Shown: positions 23,270-31,491 of the stretch, piece by piece
Numbering within the stretch: position 1 is the stretch's first letter
How the letters are laid out: each line of letters begins with the position of its first letter
Assembly: GCA_947652925.1 (NCBI GenBank)
Contig: CANTEW010000024.1
Location: 1-37,007, forward strand
Origin: an uncultured Lachnospiraceae bacterium
Lineage (GTDB): Bacteria > Bacillota > Clostridia > Lachnospirales > Lachnospiraceae
Direction of reading: 5' to 3'
DNA length: 37,007 nucleotides
Translations under genes and position numbers: made by a program
Notes under the pieces: model-generated
The model's input: the letters and a program-made list of their open reading frames with translations, nothing else
Told to the model about the DNA's origin: nothing
Databases searched by the model: none

Positions 23270-24749
23270 ATATATAAAAGAACTTGTGGAGTATGGGATC
23301 AGGAAAGGACTGATGAAAGAGGCAGACAGGGTCTATGTGACCAACCGGATCTTGGATCTGATCAGCTTTGATGAGTACCGGGAGCCGGAGGATGCGGATG
23401 GAGATGCTCCGTTGGAGGATATACTGGGAGGACTCCTCACATATGCCTGTGATGAAGGTCTGATCGAGGATACTGTCACGGACCGGGATCTGTGGGATAC
23501 CCGGCTGATGGATCAGCTGCTCCCCAGACCCAGCGAGGTGATCGCTAGGTTTGGAGAGCTTTACCGGGAAAGTCCGAAGAAAGCTACTGACTTTTTTTAT
23601 CAATTTAGCCAGGATTCCGATTATATCCGCACATACCGGATAAAAAAGGATATAAAATGGATGGTGGACAGCCCTTATGGAAAGATCGATATCACGATCA
23701 ATCTGTCAAAACCAGAGAAAGACCCGAAAGCCATCGCAGCCGCGAAACTGGCTGTCCAGAGCGGTTACCCCAAATGTCTGCTCTGCAAAGAAAACGAAGG
23801 CTATGCAGGGACGCTGACCCATCCGGCCCGGGATAACCACCGGATCATCCCGCTGACCATAGGCGGGAGTCCCTGGGGTTTCCAGTACTCTCCGTATGTG
23901 TATTATAATGAACATTGTATCGTGTTCAATGGGGAGCATACACCTATGAAAGTGGACCGGGCGGCTTTCTGTAAATTATTTGACTTTGTAAAATGGGCGC
24001 CCCATTATTTTATCGGTTCCAATGCGGACCTTCCTATCGTGGGCGGCTCTATCCTGAGCCACGACCATTTCCAGGGGGGCAACTATCAGTTCGCCATGGC
24101 GAGAGCGCCCATCGAGGAACATGTGAAGATCCCCCGGTTTGAGGATGTGGAGGCGGGGATAGTCAGATGGCCCTTGTCTGTGATCCGCCTGCGCAGTGAG
24201 GACAGCGACCGGCTGGTGGATCTGGGCGACTATATCTTGCAGTGCTGGCGGGCGTACAGTGATGAAGAGGCATTTATCTTCGCCAAGACAGAGGACGGCC
24301 TCCACAATACGATCACCCCGATCGCCCGGAAAGTGGGAGATATATACGAACTGGATTTGGCACTGCGCAATAATATCACCACAGAAGAGCATCCGCTGGG
24401 CGTGTACCATCCTCATAAGGAACTGCATCATATCAAGAAAGAGAACATCGGCCTCATCGAGGTCATGGGCCTGGCGGTCTTACCCGCCCGTCTGAAGGCA
24501 GAGATGGAAGGTGTGGCGGACAGCATCCTGCATCATAAGGATCTGCGTGCGGATAAGGAGTTGGAAAAACATGCGGATTGGGTAGAGGAGTTCCTGCCCG
24601 GATATACAGATATAGATGAAGGGAATGTGATGGATATCTTGAAAGAAGAGATCGGAAAGGTCTTTGTGAGAGTCCTGGAAGATGCCGGGGTATACAAGAA
24701 TACCCCGGAGGGAAGGGCGGCTTTCCACAGATTTATAGAGAGTCTGTAA
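23259..24749 (+). CDS. galT: UTP/UDP-glucose--hexose-1-phosphate uridylyltransferase GalT (class 2, Gram-positive type)
   Basis: Exchanges UMP between UDP-glucose and galactose-1-phosphate. The 496-aa length and sequence are those of the larger Firmicute GalT class rather than the E. coli type. Landmarks are PKCLLCKENEGYAG (about residues 168-181), HPARDNHRIIPL, YNEHCIVFNGEHTPM and the active-site region SHDHFQGGNYQFAM. The ATG at 23259 is chosen because AGGAG lies 9 bases before it; the ATG at 23250 directly touches that site. galE is not in the window. A long hairpin follows the stop. Confidence 0.95.
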   Translation: MPFKYIKELVEYGIRKGLMKEADRVYVTNRILDLISFDEYREPEDADGDAPLEDILGGLLTYACDEGLIEDTVTDRDLWDTRLMDQLLPRPSEVIARFGELYRESPKKATDFFYQFSQDSDYIRTYRIKKDIKWMVDSPYGKIDITINLSKPEKDPKAIAAAKLAVQSGYPKCLLCKENEGYAGTLTHPARDNHRIIPLTIGGSPWGFQYSPYVYYNEHCIVFNGEHTPMKVDRAAFCKLFDFVKWAPHYFIGSNADLPIVGGSILSHDHFQGGNYQFAMARAPIEEHVKIPRFEDVEAGIVRWPLSVIRLRSEDSDRLVDLGDYILQCWRAYSDEEAFIFAKTEDGLHNTITPIARKVGDIYELDLALRNNITTEEHPLGVYHPHKELHHIKKENIGLIEVMGLAVLPARLKAEMEGVADSILHHKDLRADKELEKHADWVEEFLPGYTDIDEGNVMDILKEEIGKVFVRVLEDAGVYKNTPEGRAAFHRFIESL

Positions 24750-24774
24750 CTGTTCAGGATCTTCACAGTCACGG

Positions 24775-24817
24775 GCAAACATCCCATTGGAACGTCTTTG
24801 GGCAATGGGATGTTTGC
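24775..24817. terminator. Long stem-loop between convergent galT and cbiK
   Basis: A perfect 15-bp inverted repeat (24775-24789 with 24803-24817) with a 13-base loop, set between two genes that end toward each other. There is no strong T-run on either side, so it may act as a bidirectional barrier or 3'-end stabiliser rather than a classical terminator. Confidence 0.65.
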
Positions 24818-24832
24818 TATGTGTCTCAGTAT

Positions 24833-25627
24833 CTACTGGATCGTCCCGGTGTTTTTGATGTGCTGGATAAAGATATCCCGGATGCCGGGGTATTCTCCCA
24901 GTCCTTTCAGGCAGGTCTCTACAGGGAAGCCAGCTCTACGGAATTGAGAGTACCAGGAGTCTGCCTCGTCTCCGGCCATATCGTTGCGGGCATGGTCGCC
25001 AGCTACGATCATGAAGGGGGCCAGATGGATCTTCTTCGGCTGGAAGCTGCGGATCATCTTGATCAGAGTCTCCATGGAAGGGTAGGCTTCCACAGTACCC
25101 ATGAAAAAATTGGGATACCCCATGTCTTTCATGGTGTAATCCAGCGCCGCATAGATGGAGTTGGCATGGTGGGTGGTCCCGTGGCCCATCAAGACTAATG
25201 CCTCATCTTTGGGCAGGTGCTGGAATGCCTGGGCGATGGCATCTATGACTTTTCGGTTATCTTCTTCTGTAGTCAAGAGCGGCGCGCCAAAAGATATTGA
25301 TCTGAATCTGCCGCTAAAAGCCAGGGCATCTTCTTTCATCAGGTCGTTTTCGATGCCGTTGATCACGTGCGTGGGCTGTATGATCACATGGGTGATCCCA
25401 TCCCTGTGCATTTCCTCCATTGCTTCTGTCACGTTGTTGATATGGATCTGATCTCTGGTCTTTAATTTTTTCAGGATCATCTTGCTGGTCCAGGCGCGGT
25501 AGATCTTATAGCCGGGGAATGCCTGGGCGATAGATCCTTCAATGGCGTCGATCGTTACTTTTCTGGTCTCTTCGTAGCTGGTCCCAAAACTGACGACCAG
25601 GATAGCTTTTGTTATTTCTGTGGACAT
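24833..25627 (-). CDS. cbiK: Anaerobic sirohydrochlorin cobaltochelatase CbiK
   Basis: Inserts Co2+ into sirohydrochlorin, the entry to the anaerobic corrin pathway. The 264-aa protein starts at the ATG at 25625-25627 with GGAGGAAA upstream; the frame continues further but into cbiO. Landmarks are ILVVSFGTSYEETRK (residues 8-22), PTHVINGIE, VLMGHGTTHHANSIY with the metal-binding His, GTVEAYPSMETLI with the Glu, and PFMIVAGDHARND with the second His. No signal peptide is present, so it is the cytoplasmic form. It is the last gene of the riboswitch-controlled cobalt operon and overlaps cbiO by 16 bases, linking import directly to insertion. Confidence 0.95.
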   Translation of the reverse strand: MSTEITKAILVVSFGTSYEETRKVTIDAIEGSIAQAFPGYKIYRAWTSKMILKKLKTRDQIHINNVTEAMEEMHRDGITHVIIQPTHVINGIENDLMKEDALAFSGRFRSISFGAPLLTTEEDNRKVIDAIAQAFQHLPKDEALVLMGHGTTHHANSIYAALDYTMKDMGYPNFFMGTVEAYPSMETLIKMIRSFQPKKIHLAPFMIVAGDHARNDMAGDEADSWYSQFRRAGFPVETCLKGLGEYPGIRDIFIQHIKNTGTIQ

Positions 25628-26499
25628 GTGTCTGTTTCCTCCTTGTTGTGGGATGTCTGGATATTTTCTATGTAATGCTCTAATGTGCCAAGATCTCTGG
25701 GCAGCGGAAGGGAGGCGTCCAAGATGCCTTTTTTGCAAAGGCTCTCAAATAGCTGCAGGACTGCAGGTTGTGCCAGGTTCGTCTGTGCCAGTATCTTTTT
25801 ATCGGTGAATACCTCCAGCGGACTCCCATGCATCAATACCTGCCCCTCATGCAGCAGTACGATCTCATCAGCCCATTCCAGGGCATAGTTTACATCGTGG
25901 GTAGACATCAGGACAGTGATACCCTCCTGGGTCAGCTGGTCTACGATCTTGTTCACCATGATCGTATGTTTTGGGTCCAGGGCGGCTGCAGGCTCGTCCA
26001 GGATGATGATATCCGGGTGCATGACCAGGATATCGGCGATGGAGACCTGTTTTTTCTGGCCGCCGCTCAGGGCATGGGTGGGTTTGTGGCGGAAAGGCGT
26101 GATCTCCAGCCTGTCGATCACCTGCTCTACTTCCCTGCGGGCTTCTTCTGTGGGAACGCCCAGGTTCAGGATGCCGAAAGAGATCTCCTGGTATACGCTG
26201 GCAGAGAAAAGCTGGTCGTCCGGGTCCTGGAAGATGATGCCCACCTTACTCCGGAGTCTTAACAAACCTTTCCGAGAGTAGTCATAGGGTTCGCCGCAAT
26301 AATATAAAGTACCCTTGCTGGGACGGTTGATGCCGTTGCAGCATAGGAAGAAGGTAGATTTTCCAGAACCGTTCGCACCCATGAAAGCTATTTTTTTTCC
26401 GCGGAAGATCTCTAAAGATAGCCCGTTTAAGGAGTGGCTCTTTTCATTGTCGTATGAATAGTATATATTTTCTGCTCTTAAGATCGGGGTTTCGCTCAT
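25612..26499 (-). CDS. cbiO: Cobalt ECF transporter ATPase CbiO
   Basis: ATP-binding component of the CbiMNQO energy-coupling-factor cobalt importer. The 295-aa protein has Walker A GANGSGKST (residues 41-49), Q-loop VGIIFQDPDDQLF, signature LSGGQKKQVSIA, Walker B IIILDEPAAALD and H-switch STHDVNYA. The DPDDQLF Q-loop is typical of ECF ATPases. It overlaps cbiQ by 4 bases (ATGA). Confidence 0.95.
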   Translation of the reverse strand: MSETPILRAENIYYSYDNEKSHSLNGLSLEIFRGKKIAFMGANGSGKSTFFLCCNGINRPSKGTLYYCGEPYDYSRKGLLRLRSKVGIIFQDPDDQLFSASVYQEISFGILNLGVPTEEARREVEQVIDRLEITPFRHKPTHALSGGQKKQVSIADILVMHPDIIILDEPAAALDPKHTIMVNKIVDQLTQEGITVLMSTHDVNYALEWADEIVLLHEGQVLMHGSPLEVFTDKKILAQTNLAQPAVLQLFESLCKKGILDASLPLPRDLGTLEHYIENIQTSHNKEETDTCPQK

Positions 26500-27269
26500 T
26501 TTATTTTACTCCAAATGGTAAGTATCAAAAGAAAGATCTCAAAAAAGAGGATCCATAGGATCTCTTTGCGTTTGGGCGGATATTGTTCCTCCAATACCTG
26601 CAGCCTGCCGTCATAACACCGCGCTTCCATAGCATCGAATAAGGCGCCGGATCTTGTCATGGCCCGGATGAGCAAGACAGACGCCATGGCACCAAAAGAG
26701 CGCAGGGAAGTCTTCAGATCCCGGTTTCCCAGACGGGCATCCTGGGACAAAGAAATGGAAAAGGAGATGCCGAGCAGCAGGAATATGTAACGATAGATCA
26801 AAAGCATCAGTTCCACCAGAAGATCTGGACAGCGGAGTTTCTTCAACACGGACAGTATATCAGTCATGGGGGTGTTGAAAGAAAGGAAATACAGGCAGGA
26901 TACACTGGCAAGGGCAGTCAGGATCATCTGTATACCTTTATAGATGGAAGCGTAGCTGGCAGTGAGGTGATAGCTCCCCACCGGAATGGCAAATGCGTCA
27001 AAGGGTGTGCGGGAGATATTGACGATCACAGCCAGGGTACTCAAGATCAAAAAAGCGAGAGGGATCATCAGATAGTGCCAGTACCGGGAAAACGGGATCC
27101 CTCCTTTTTTCACAGTCAAGATCCCGTTCACGGCCAGTACGAGGACCGCCATTGCCAGAGAACGGCTGACCACGCAGAAGAGCAGGGTCAGCATGGCATA
27201 TGTAAATTTTTCCATAGCGTTCATATAGCGGAGCCTGGAATAATAACAGAGCATGTCAATGGTTATCAT
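26496..27269 (-). CDS. cbiQ: Cobalt ECF transporter T component CbiQ
   Basis: Membrane T component that couples CbiO to CbiM. The 257-aa protein has about five to six hydrophobic segments (near residues 24-50, 60-80, 110-135, 150-175 and the C-terminal WILFFEIFLLILTIW). The coupling-helix motifs are near ALFDAMEARCYDG, matching the A-R-G-type signature of EcfT/CbiQ in part. It shares ATGA overlaps with cbiN and cbiO, so the translation of the three is coupled. Confidence 0.92.
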   Translation of the reverse strand: MITIDMLCYYSRLRYMNAMEKFTYAMLTLLFCVVSRSLAMAVLVLAVNGILTVKKGGIPFSRYWHYLMIPLAFLILSTLAVIVNISRTPFDAFAIPVGSYHLTASYASIYKGIQMILTALASVSCLYFLSFNTPMTDILSVLKKLRCPDLLVELMLLIYRYIFLLLGISFSISLSQDARLGNRDLKTSLRSFGAMASVLLIRAMTRSGALFDAMEARCYDGRLQVLEEQYPPKRKEILWILFFEIFLLILTIWSKIK

Positions 27270-27595
27270 CTGCGCATTTCTTCCTGTTTTTTCCGTTCAA
27301 CGAAACGTCCCATGAAAAAAGCGATGATACCGACCCCGATGCCTGTCTGGAGGCAGAAGATCAGGCTCTCGACTTCTCCAGGGATCTCTCCGCCCAGAAT
27401 GCTTTCCAGTATAGGTGTAAACCAGGGGGTATACGCTTCTCCGGTCACTTCTTCTACCATGACGCTCCCGGCATCGTCAGAACCGCCGAATTCCGCGCCC
27501 TTTTTTAGGAACAGGGGGGCGACAGCCAGTAGAGCCACACATAGGAGTAAGATCAGGACAGTTGTTGTATTCCGGCTTTTTTTGGTCGTTTCCAT
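27266..27595 (-). CDS. cbiN: Cobalt transport auxiliary protein CbiN
   Basis: Small membrane partner of CbiM, 109 aa. It has an N-terminal transmembrane segment (about residues 10-29), an external region with FGGSDDAGSVMVEEV (family-typical F-x-G-x-D-D) and a second membrane helix (about residues 81-98), then a basic tail. Its stop overlaps the cbiQ start, and it begins one base after the cbiM stop. Confidence 0.92.
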   Translation of the reverse strand: METTKKSRNTTTVLILLLCVALLAVAPLFLKKGAEFGGSDDAGSVMVEEVTGEAYTPWFTPILESILGGEIPGEVESLIFCLQTGIGVGIIAFFMGRFVERKKQEEMRR

Positions 27596-27596
27596 A

Positions 27597-28352
27597 TCAA
27601 TAGACCTCCTTTTCCTTGATAAATCCGATGGATCTTAATTCAGGCATTGCATAAGTCTCCAGGCCGATGATGATGATAACAGTCAATAGACCTTCGATGA
27701 CGGCCAGAGGCAGCTGGGTCGGTGCGAAAACGCCAAGGAATTTTACAGCGGAGGCTGCCACGCCGCCGGATTCGGAAGGATAGGCCATGGCCAGCTGGAG
27801 ACTTGTCACACAATATGTAAAGACATCTCCCAGCATAGCGGCCAGGAAGATACTCACTTTCCGGTTTACTTTCAGTCTCAGGCAGAGATGGTAGACGGCA
27901 TAGGATAAAAATGGCCCCGCGATCGCCATGGAAAATGTATTTGCGCCCAGAGTGGTGAGTCCGCCGTGGGCCAGCAAGATCGCCTGGAATAAGAGTACGA
28001 TGATGCCCAGGATACTGACGGCGGAAGGGCTGAAAAGGATCGCTCCTAGACCGGTGCCTGTCATATGGGAACAGCTGCCTGTGACAGACGGGATCTTCAG
28101 AGATGAGATCACGAAGATAAATGCGCCGGACATGGCCAGGATCGTCAGGGCCCGTCTGTTTTCACGGAGTTTATTCCGTATGGAGAAAAAGCCTGCAGCC
28201 AGGAAAGGGATACATAAAGCGCCCCATGTGATACAAGATCCTACGGGCAGATAACCTTCCATAATGTGCATGGCGTTTGCGATGGGGGTGATCCCGAAGC
28301 TTAAAGCTAGGATGGTGCAGAGAGCCACAGTTTTCTTTTGGTTCTTTGACAT
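27597..28352 (-). CDS. cbiM: Cobalt ECF transporter substrate-capture protein CbiM
   Basis: Binds Co2+ outside the cell for the CbiMNQO importer. The 251-aa form starts at the ATG at 28350-28352 with GAGGAGG upstream. A signal peptide (residues 1-27) ends at NA, so the mature protein should start Met-His (MHIMEGYLP); that N-terminal Met-His is the known metal ligand in this family. HMTGTGLGAILFSP and AHGGLTTLGANTFSM are further conserved motifs. It is the first gene after the cobalamin riboswitch. Confidence 0.95.
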   Translation of the reverse strand: MSKNQKKTVALCTILALSFGITPIANAMHIMEGYLPVGSCITWGALCIPFLAAGFFSIRNKLRENRRALTILAMSGAFIFVISSLKIPSVTGSCSHMTGTGLGAILFSPSAVSILGIIVLLFQAILLAHGGLTTLGANTFSMAIAGPFLSYAVYHLCLRLKVNRKVSIFLAAMLGDVFTYCVTSLQLAMAYPSESGGVAASAVKFLGVFAPTQLPLAVIEGLLTVIIIIGLETYAMPELRSIGFIKEKEVY

Positions 28353-28411
28353 AACAACCTCCTCATTCTTTTTTGATCTTAGATTTTTGATCTCAGAGTA
28401 AGATCCGGAAC

Positions 28412-28441
28412 AAAAAAATACCGCACAGGTCAAGTGCGGTA
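28412..28441 (-). terminator. Riboswitch-controlled intrinsic terminator before cbiM
   Basis: On the minus strand an 8-bp stem TACCGCAC / GTGCGGTA (plus 28419-28441) with a 7-base loop is followed by seven U (plus 28412-28418). It lies about 140 bases downstream of the aptamer and 60 bases before the cbiM start. The stretch immediately before it (plus 28441-28451) can pair with plus 28540-28550, a candidate alternative stem. Confidence 0.8.
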
Positions 28442-28582
28442 GGCCGAAGTGTATTATCTCCACAGAAATAAGACATCAATACCAGATCATATCAGCGAAA
28501 AACGATGATACTGGATATCTGACGGTACAGTATTCTAGGCACTTCAGGCTATCGTTCGCGTAACCTTATGTGTGTGTTATAT

Positions 28583-28732
28583 GTGGCAGGTCTTCTGACT
28601 TGGGTATATGGCAGATCTGCCAGTCTTTGCCCGCCTTCCCGGTTTCCCAGTGGCATCTTTGGACAAAGATTCTTCCCTTACAGCGGCGCGACCGTGCAAG
28701 ATTCACACTTGCTTCCCTATAAAGACCACATA
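28583..28732 (-). promoter_or_regulatory. Cobalamin riboswitch aptamer controlling cbiMNQOK
   Basis: On the minus strand the conserved order is present: AGGGAAGC, GTGTGAATCTTGCACGGTCG, CGCCGCTGTAAG, then GCCACTGGG (the B12 box), CCGGGAAGGCGGG and AGTCAGAAGACCTGCC at the 3' end. Cobalamin binding should favour the downstream terminator and shut off cobalt uptake and CbiK. The aptamer ends about 230 bases before cbiM. Edges are approximate. Confidence 0.95.
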
Positions 28733-28747
28733 TATAGTGTCTACTTG

Positions 28748-28776
28748 ATTTTATCAGTAGTGATAATTTTTGTCAA
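28748..28776 (-). promoter_or_regulatory. Promoter of the cbiM operon
   Basis: On the minus strand TTGACA (plus 28771-28776), 17 bases, TAAAAT (plus 28748-28753). It starts transcription just before the riboswitch. Confidence 0.8.
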
Positions 28777-28781
28777 TACAA

Positions 28782-28810
28782 TTGACAAAAAAAGAAGTGT
28801 TGCTTATTAT
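28782..28810 (+). promoter_or_regulatory. Promoter of hemA-sirC-hemC
   Basis: TTGACA (28782-28787), 17 bases, TATTAT (28805-28810). Its -35 box is only 5 bases from the -35 box of the divergent cbiM promoter, so the two polymerase sites overlap. The predicted start near 28817 rules out the ATG at 28813 as the hemA start. Confidence 0.75.
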
Positions 28811-28842
28811 GGATGAGAATAAAGAGCAGGAGGGATCGAAAA

Positions 28843-30084
28843 TTGAGTATCTTTATGATCGGTATTGACCATAATAGAGCATCCGTAGATATCCGGGCAT
28901 TGTTCTCTTTTACAAAAAAAGCTGCCGGTGAGGCTATGCTGGCGGTCAAGGAGATGGACGGGGTCAATGGGTGCGTCATTCTTTCTACATGTAACCGGAT
29001 GGAGATCTGGGTGAGTGTCCGGGATGGCTGGGATGGAGGGGGAGAGGGGCTTTATGGGCAGCTGTGCGCGATCAAACAGGTGTCCGGAGGACCTTACCGG
29101 GATCATTTCGTGTTCCGCCAGGGCCGGGAAGCTGTCGGACATCTCTTTTATCTGACCAGCGGGCTCAAGTCTCAGATCCTCGGGGAGGATCAGATACTGA
29201 CCCAGGTGAAAGACGCCCTGACGCTGGCTCGGGAAGCTTTTAGCACAGACGGTGTACTGGAAGTGCTGTTCCGCATGGCGGTCACGGCGGGAAAACGGAT
29301 CAAAACGGAAGTTGTTTTCCACAGATCGGATCCTTCTGTGATCCACCAGGCGATCCGCACACTCAAGCGGCAGGGGTTTGGAGTGTCCGGGAAAAAGTGT
29401 ATGGTGATCGGAAACGGGGAGATGGGTAAGATGGCCGCGCAGACATTGGAAGAGGCCGGCGGGGACGTGACAGTGACCATCCGGCAGTACAGGAGCGGTA
29501 TGGTCAATATCCCCCAGGGATGCCAGAGGATCGATTACGGCCGCCGGATGGAGCTGCTGCCCCAGTGCGATCTGGTGGTGAGCGCCACAGCCAGCCCCAA
29601 TCTCACACTCCGGGAGGAACTCTTCCAGCAGATAGAGCTTTCAAGACCTCTGATCTTGATCGATCTGGCCGTGCCCAGAGATATCGAGCCGGATCTGGGG
29701 AAATGGGACGGAATCACCCTCTACGATATGGACAGTTTCCGTGAGAGTGAGGCGGCGCCGGAGAGGGAAGAGAGTTTCCGGCAGGCAGAGTCTATCGTTA
29801 CAGAACAGATGGAAGAGTTTTACCAGTGGCTGGAGGGGCGGGATATCATCCCACGGATACAGAAGATCCAGACAGAGGCTGTCCACGATCTGGATCTGAG
29901 GATCCATAAAGTCCTGCAGAAAACTCCTATGGAGGAGGAAGACCGCAGAAAACTCCAGCAGACGATAGAGAAGGCGGCGGGAAAGGTAGTCAATAAATTG
30001 ATCTTCGGCCTGCGGGACGATCTGGATAAAGACATGTTCCTGGAATGCGTGGCCGGTCTGGAAAAGGTGTATGGAGATGCATAA
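28843..30084 (+). CDS. hemA: Glutamyl-tRNA reductase HemA
   Basis: Reduces glutamyl-tRNA to glutamate-1-semialdehyde, first committed step of tetrapyrrole synthesis by the C5 route. A TTG start at 28843 is preferred: AGGAGGG lies 8 bases before it and the result is 413 aa, normal for the family. With this start the catalytic Cys falls at residue 50 (ILSTCNRMEIW). GIDHNRASVDIR at the N-terminus, HLFYLTSGLKSQILGEDQI, the NADPH-site GNGEMGKMAAQTL and a helical dimer domain at the C-terminus follow. It overlaps sirC by 14 bases. There is no riboswitch in its leader. Confidence 0.94.
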   Translation: MSIFMIGIDHNRASVDIRALFSFTKKAAGEAMLAVKEMDGVNGCVILSTCNRMEIWVSVRDGWDGGGEGLYGQLCAIKQVSGGPYRDHFVFRQGREAVGHLFYLTSGLKSQILGEDQILTQVKDALTLAREAFSTDGVLEVLFRMAVTAGKRIKTEVVFHRSDPSVIHQAIRTLKRQGFGVSGKKCMVIGNGEMGKMAAQTLEEAGGDVTVTIRQYRSGMVNIPQGCQRIDYGRRMELLPQCDLVVSATASPNLTLREELFQQIELSRPLILIDLAVPRDIEPDLGKWDGITLYDMDSFRESEAAPEREESFRQAESIVTEQMEEFYQWLEGRDIIPRIQKIQTEAVHDLDLRIHKVLQKTPMEEEDRRKLQQTIEKAAGKVVNKLIFGLRDDLDKDMFLECVAGLEKVYGDA

Positions 30085-30568
30085 AGAGGCAGATGGAGGG
30101 ATACATAGATGGTTCCCCCTGTTTTTTGATCTGAGCGGCTGGCGTATCTTGGTGGTGGGATGTGGTAAGATCGCGTGCCGCCGTATACAGACTCTGCTGG
30201 GATTCGGCCCCGGGCATGTCTGTGTAGTCGCCAGGGAGACAGGGAAGAGTCCGGAGGGCTGGCGGGATCTTCCCAATATGGAGATATGTGAGCGGGGATA
30301 TCATACAGAGGATCTTGAGGGGTGCCAGATGGTGATCGCCGCTACAGACGATGAAGATCTGAACCGCCGGATCGGGGAAGAGTGCCGCAGACGGGGGATC
30401 CTTGTCAATGTGGCCAGCGACCGCAGCCTGTGTGATTTTCATTTTCCGGGGGTGGCGGTGAGCGGCCCGATAACAGTGGGGATAAACGCTGCAGGGCTGG
30501 ATCACAGCTCGGCAAAGAAAGCACGGGAACAGATACAGATATTTTTAGATCAGGGAGGTCATAGGTAG
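30071..30568 (+). CDS. sirC: Precorrin-2 dehydrogenase (SirC / CysG N-terminal type)
   Basis: Oxidises precorrin-2 to sirohydrochlorin with NAD+, supplying CbiK and sirohaem synthesis. The 165-aa protein consists of the NAD-binding domain WRILVVGCGKIACRRIQTLL (residues 24-43), MVIAATDDEDLNRRIGEECR and the FHFPGVAVSGPITVGINAAG region. It lacks the C-terminal methylase domain of CysG and most of the Met8p dimerisation extension, so it is a short SirC-like form and probably has no chelatase function. ATG at 30071 or 30077 are both possible. It lies between hemA and hemC in one operon. Confidence 0.88.
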   Translation: MEMHKEADGGIHRWFPLFFDLSGWRILVVGCGKIACRRIQTLLGFGPGHVCVVARETGKSPEGWRDLPNMEICERGYHTEDLEGCQMVIAATDDEDLNRRIGEECRRRGILVNVASDRSLCDFHFPGVAVSGPITVGINAAGLDHSSAKKAREQIQIFLDQGGHR

Positions 30569-30570
30569 AT

Positions 30571-31467
30571 ATGGTACGTCAGATCGTGATAGGGAGCAGG
30601 GAGAGCAAGCTTGCAGTCGTGCAGAGTGAGATGGTGGCAGACTATATACGGGAACAGTATCCCCAGTGGGAGGTGAGCCTCCTGACCATGAAGACTACAG
30701 GGGATAAGATCTTGGACCGGACTTTGGATAAGATCGGGGGCAAAGGATTGTTTGTGAAGGAATTAGATAAGGCGCTTCTGGATAAACGCAGCGATCTGTC
30801 GGTACATAGCCTGAAAGACATGCCCATGGAGGTATCAGAGTCTCTGCCATTGGTGGCTTTTTCCAGACGTGAGGATCCGCGGGATGTGCTGGTGCTGCCG
30901 AAGGGATGCGAGGGGATGGATCTGATGGATATCACAGGACCGATCGGATGCTCCAGCCTGCGGAGGCGGCTCCAGTTGTCCAGACTATTTCCCCAGATCC
31001 CCTGTAAAGATATCCGGGGGAATGTGCTGACACGGCTGGATAAATTAGACAGAGGGGGATATGGCGCGCTGGTGCTGGCCTGCGCCGGGTTAAAAAGACT
31101 GGGATTGGAAGACAGGATCAGCCGGTATTTTGAGCCGGATGAGATGGTACCTGCCGCCGGACAGGGGATCTTAGCCATCCAGGGGCGGGAAGGCGAGGAT
31201 CATTCCTATCTGGACGGATATGACTGTCAGGAGAGCCGGTATGCGGCTTTAGCAGAACGGGCTTTTGTGCGGGAACTGGACGGAGGCTGCACATCCCCGG
31301 TCGCAGCCCATGCCAGGATCACAGATGGAACGATACGGCTCGATGTCCTGTATTATCGGGGATCCACGGAGGAGTGGCATACGGCGGGATGTACAGGCCC
31401 GGTGGAGGAGGCAGAGAGTCTGGGCAAAGACATGGCCGTCCGGATGAGGGAAAAGTACGGCGTCTGA
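30571..31467 (+). CDS. hemC: Hydroxymethylbilane synthase HemC
   Basis: Polymerises four porphobilinogen units into hydroxymethylbilane. The 298-aa protein begins IVIGSRESKLAVVQSEMV and contains TTGDKILDRTLDKIGGKGLFVKELD, DLSVHSLKDMPME, RGNVLTRLDKLD and the dipyrromethane-cofactor Cys in ELDGGCTSPVAAHA. It lies 2 bases after sirC. The usual next gene, hemD or a cobA-hemD fusion, is absent; a minus-strand DUF2284 gene follows 24 bases later. Confidence 0.95.
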   Translation: MVRQIVIGSRESKLAVVQSEMVADYIREQYPQWEVSLLTMKTTGDKILDRTLDKIGGKGLFVKELDKALLDKRSDLSVHSLKDMPMEVSESLPLVAFSRREDPRDVLVLPKGCEGMDLMDITGPIGCSSLRRRLQLSRLFPQIPCKDIRGNVLTRLDKLDRGGYGALVLACAGLKRLGLEDRISRYFEPDEMVPAAGQGILAIQGREGEDHSYLDGYDCQESRYAALAERAFVRELDGGCTSPVAAHARITDGTIRLDVLYYRGSTEEWHTAGCTGPVEEAESLGKDMAVRMREKYGV

Positions 31468-31491
31468 GATCTTATGTATGGATGGACGGGA

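Noticed and set aside
22091-24749. galK/galT as part of one transcription unit with mglBAC
   Set aside because: They are about 19 kb apart and on opposite strands; only a functional link is possible.
28813-28842. ATG start of HemA at 28813
   Set aside because: It would lie upstream of the predicted transcription start, has no ribosome site and adds ten basic residues not expected in the family.
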